Part shown: piece by piece, positions 61,709-64,000 of the stretch
How positions within the stretch are numbered: the stretch's first letter is position 1
Layout of the letters: each line of letters starts with the position of its first letter
From: Oreocharis arfaki
Taxonomy: Eukaryota > Chordata > Aves > Passeriformes > Paramythiidae
Direction of reading: 5' to 3'
DNA length: 64,000 nucleotides
NCBI GenBank assembly: GCA_013398015.1
Contig: VZRR01009797.1
Location: 186,166-250,165, forward strand
Notes under the pieces: generated by a model
What the model saw: the letters and a program-made list of their open reading frames with translations, nothing else
Database searches by the model: none
What the model was told of the DNA's origin: nothing
Program-made: the position numbers and the translations under genes

Positions 61709-64000
61709 CGTGTGATACATACCTGAGGGCATTACTGGAGCTCATAAATTCTGTATCATAGAATGTGGGGTGGAGAAGAATAGGTATTTATAATAAAATT
61801 TGGAGAAAAATCAAAGCAGAAATCAGTCAAATAAATGAACAATACACCTCCCATCCTAGCAAATATGACTTGGGTGTAACAGGATTTAAAGTCCATTTGT
61901 TTGTACAAATGAATGCACTAGTAAAAGAAAGCACTTGAGGCTTTAATATCTCTTAATATCTGTATAATTTAAAAAATGTCCTATACTCCAAAGTGACAGG
62001 ATCTCTCACATCTCATGTATGATTTTTATAAATTCATCTTTTTCACAGTTTTAAAAGGTGTATTACAGAGAAAGAACTTAGTATGTTGTTAAAGAGCAGA
62101 GACAGTCTGAAATTCATTAAATGAAAAATCACCTTAAGCTGTTGCTTTGAAGTTTCACCAGAGTTTTCCAGCTCATTTCCTACTGATGGAAAACTTGCCA
62201 AAAGTACTCTCAGAAGAGATAAAAAATATTTGGCCTGCTGGAATCCACACTTGAAGATTATGAGCAGATCAAAGACACAAGAGTCAAGCTATATGCTATA
62301 GACAATTTACATAAAATTAATATATATATGTCACTGATTATTTATCTCTGGCTAATTAATGCACTCATTACTTATGCAGGTACCTCTAAGCAGGATGTGG
62401 AAAGATGTGCCAGTGAAATCTATAGTATGAAAAAGCACACTTCAGTTGATTGCTTTAGTTTTTAAATATTTCAGGCTGACCCTATCAGATTTGTTTTCTT
62501 TCTCTGGAAAACTTTCAATAATTCTTAAGTTCCTCTGACAACTTTTTTCTATTGTTGCTACTGTTAGGGTGTTTATTGAGTGTAGAGTGTCTCTTATGTT
62601 TTATTTTGTTGTACAAGCATGGTTTATCTTTCATTAGATTATGGTTATTTGGAAAGTGTCCTTTGTGCAGAAACAACAACGAAAACTGAGATTCTTATTA
62701 ACTCAAATGTTTGAACTGATTATAGGCCCTGAAAGCTTTCTTTCTCTTAATTGCCTCCTGTGGAAGGAGTTTTTTTAAGGATGAGCGTTTTAGTGCAATA
62801 TGTTTGTTTTGTGCAGTCGCTCCTTGCTGTGTTCAATGGCCTTGTCACCAGTGGGCCTCTGCAGGAGCACAGTGATGGGATGATGGGGACCAGGGAAGAG
62901 ATGGCACAGCCCTTCCTTTGGTCCCCACCTTCTGGCCAGACCTAACAGGGCAAAGCAGGCTTTGGTAGCTGTCTCTGCTTCAGCCCAGAGGCCTGCCCCA
63001 AATGCTGCACTTTAAATTGTGTTATGCAGTGAAACATTGAGCAACATCTACCAGGAAGAAGCTCATGAAGCAACACAGATCCGAAAAAAGGACCTGGGGC
63101 TGCGCCTGCTTCCCACTGCAGCAAAGTGTTTGTCCTCTGCTGGTTGTGAAGCTCCACACCTCTTGTGGAAGTGGCATTTGCAGAAGTCTCTTTGATGGAG
63201 CCGAGTATCCCACCCATGTGTTTTAGCTCTGGGAAGGGCTGTAGCAGAGTGTGCTGGGGAATCCACGTACACACCTGCTACAGAGGCAGGTGGGACACTT
63301 TAACACTACATTTTCATGTCATGGACTGAAAAGTTTTGTTTTCAGCAAATCAGTAGGAAAAATCACATGCTACATCTTTCTAAGTTGACCCAAAATACAG
63401 TTGACCTCGGTCAGCCCAAGCACAAAGCTTTGGACAAGTTTTGCAGTATCCCTCACCTTCATCCCTGACTGGGTGGTGAAACACGTGTAACGAGTCAGAA
63501 ATAGAATGGTTTGGAGAATAAACATAAAGCAGGTGAGGTGAAAATCTCAAGGTAGTATGGTGTGAAGTCACTCCAAGTGCTTCTTTAATGGTCTGTAAAA
63601 ATACAAGCACAGAATACAAAGCTGATTTTAATAAATTATTTTCTTTTTAACTCTTCCTTGCTTTGAGCACATCAAAGTTTCCTGCTCTGAGTAGTCAATC
63701 CTAAATTTTTTCTTATTTCTCACCATGTGTTTGTTTTTAGTTACTGAATTTCTCTTTTCAGGGTAATGCTGCATTTTCAAATTTCCGTCTCAGTTTCTAG
63801 ACCTACCTGTTTGCTGCACACGGTCAACTAAAAATAAGCTGCCTTATCCTTGGACATATTGTATAAATTCAGTGGATAAATTCAGTGGGTAGCAGTTACA
63901 TGCTGCTTTCCAGATGATAGTGAGTTGCATTCACTTATATCTTGTGTAACTTTGATGGCACCAACAGAGACAGAATATGCTGACAGGTGTTTTCAGCAGG
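61709..64000. other. AT-rich unique noncoding sequence, no gene seen
   Basis: No gene is supported. A short 'atcatagaatg' at about 61756 resembles the reversed end of a CR1, but no CR1 body follows. The moderately GC-rich stretch at 62.8-63.3 kb has overlapping open frames on one strand (110, 63 and 69 codons), without any recognised domain. Confidence 0.5.

Noticed and set aside
61750..61780. Possible reversed CR1 end ('atcatagaatg')
   Set aside because: Only about a dozen bases match, and no CR1 3' UTR follows on the minus strand.
63495..63525. 'atagaatggtttggag', resembling a reversed CR1 terminus
   Set aside because: The match is short and isolated, with no extension into a CR1 body.
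1..64000. CRISPR array, operon, phage or bacterial-type system
   Set aside because: No regularly spaced direct repeats, no dense gene packing and no prokaryotic signals. The sequence is vertebrate noncoding DNA.

Overview
The window looks like vertebrate nuclear DNA, most likely from a bird. The best evidence is two separate CR1 LINE insertions whose 3' halves match the avian CR1 pattern: a block resembling 'gaggcactggaacaggttgcccag', then 'ggaaggtgtcc', ending in short direct repeats of 'attctatg'. Other support is AT-rich sequence with low CpG, very few recent repeats, no operon-like gene packing, and one sharply bounded CpG island. The species cannot be named from sequence alone. A crocodilian or turtle is not formally excluded, although the small amount of ancient LINE/SINE sequence favours a bird.

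No protein-coding gene can be supported. All open frames are short (the longest gap-free ones are about 110-150 codons), start and stop at random, often overlap an equally long frame on the other strand, and show no family I recognise apart from decayed retrotransposon sequence. No tRNA, rRNA or known microRNA was seen. The window is best read as a gene desert or a very large intron, or both. One GC-rich CpG island (about 54.67-55.34 kb, shoulder to 55.5 kb) is the only strong candidate promoter.

Layout: 1-12.4 kb is unique AT-rich DNA with one old L2/MIR-like 3' tail near 6.0 kb and a 13-bp triplicate at 11.86 kb. At 12.46-12.78 kb lies a 5'-truncated CR1. At 17.37-17.45 kb is a second old L2/MIR-like tail. 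At 20.37-21.44 kb a longer CR1 keeps decayed reverse-transcriptase sequence and is interrupted by a second short CR1 of another subfamily (20.77-20.96 kb). Microsatellites sit at 22.2 kb (AGAAT), 28.15 kb (pyrimidine tract with one ambiguous base) and 40.98 kb (AAAAC). A CpG-enriched but not island-grade segment lies at 25.16-25.72 kb. Candidate conserved noncoding blocks are at 29.8, 33.6-33.85 and 56.75-56.9 kb. A decayed ancient LINE reverse-transcriptase remnant lies on the minus strand at 48.73-49.28 kb. The CpG island holds 36-bp and 35-bp GC-rich tandem repeats that run straight into a 221-base assembly gap. A perfect 22-bp inverted repeat with an 8-base loop sits at 61.66-61.71 kb.

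Nothing here amounts to a new multi-gene system. The items most worth follow-up are the G-quadruplex-prone minisatellite at the edge of the gap, the perfect hairpin, the nested CR1 pair, and the CpG-retaining blocks that may be regulatory elements.
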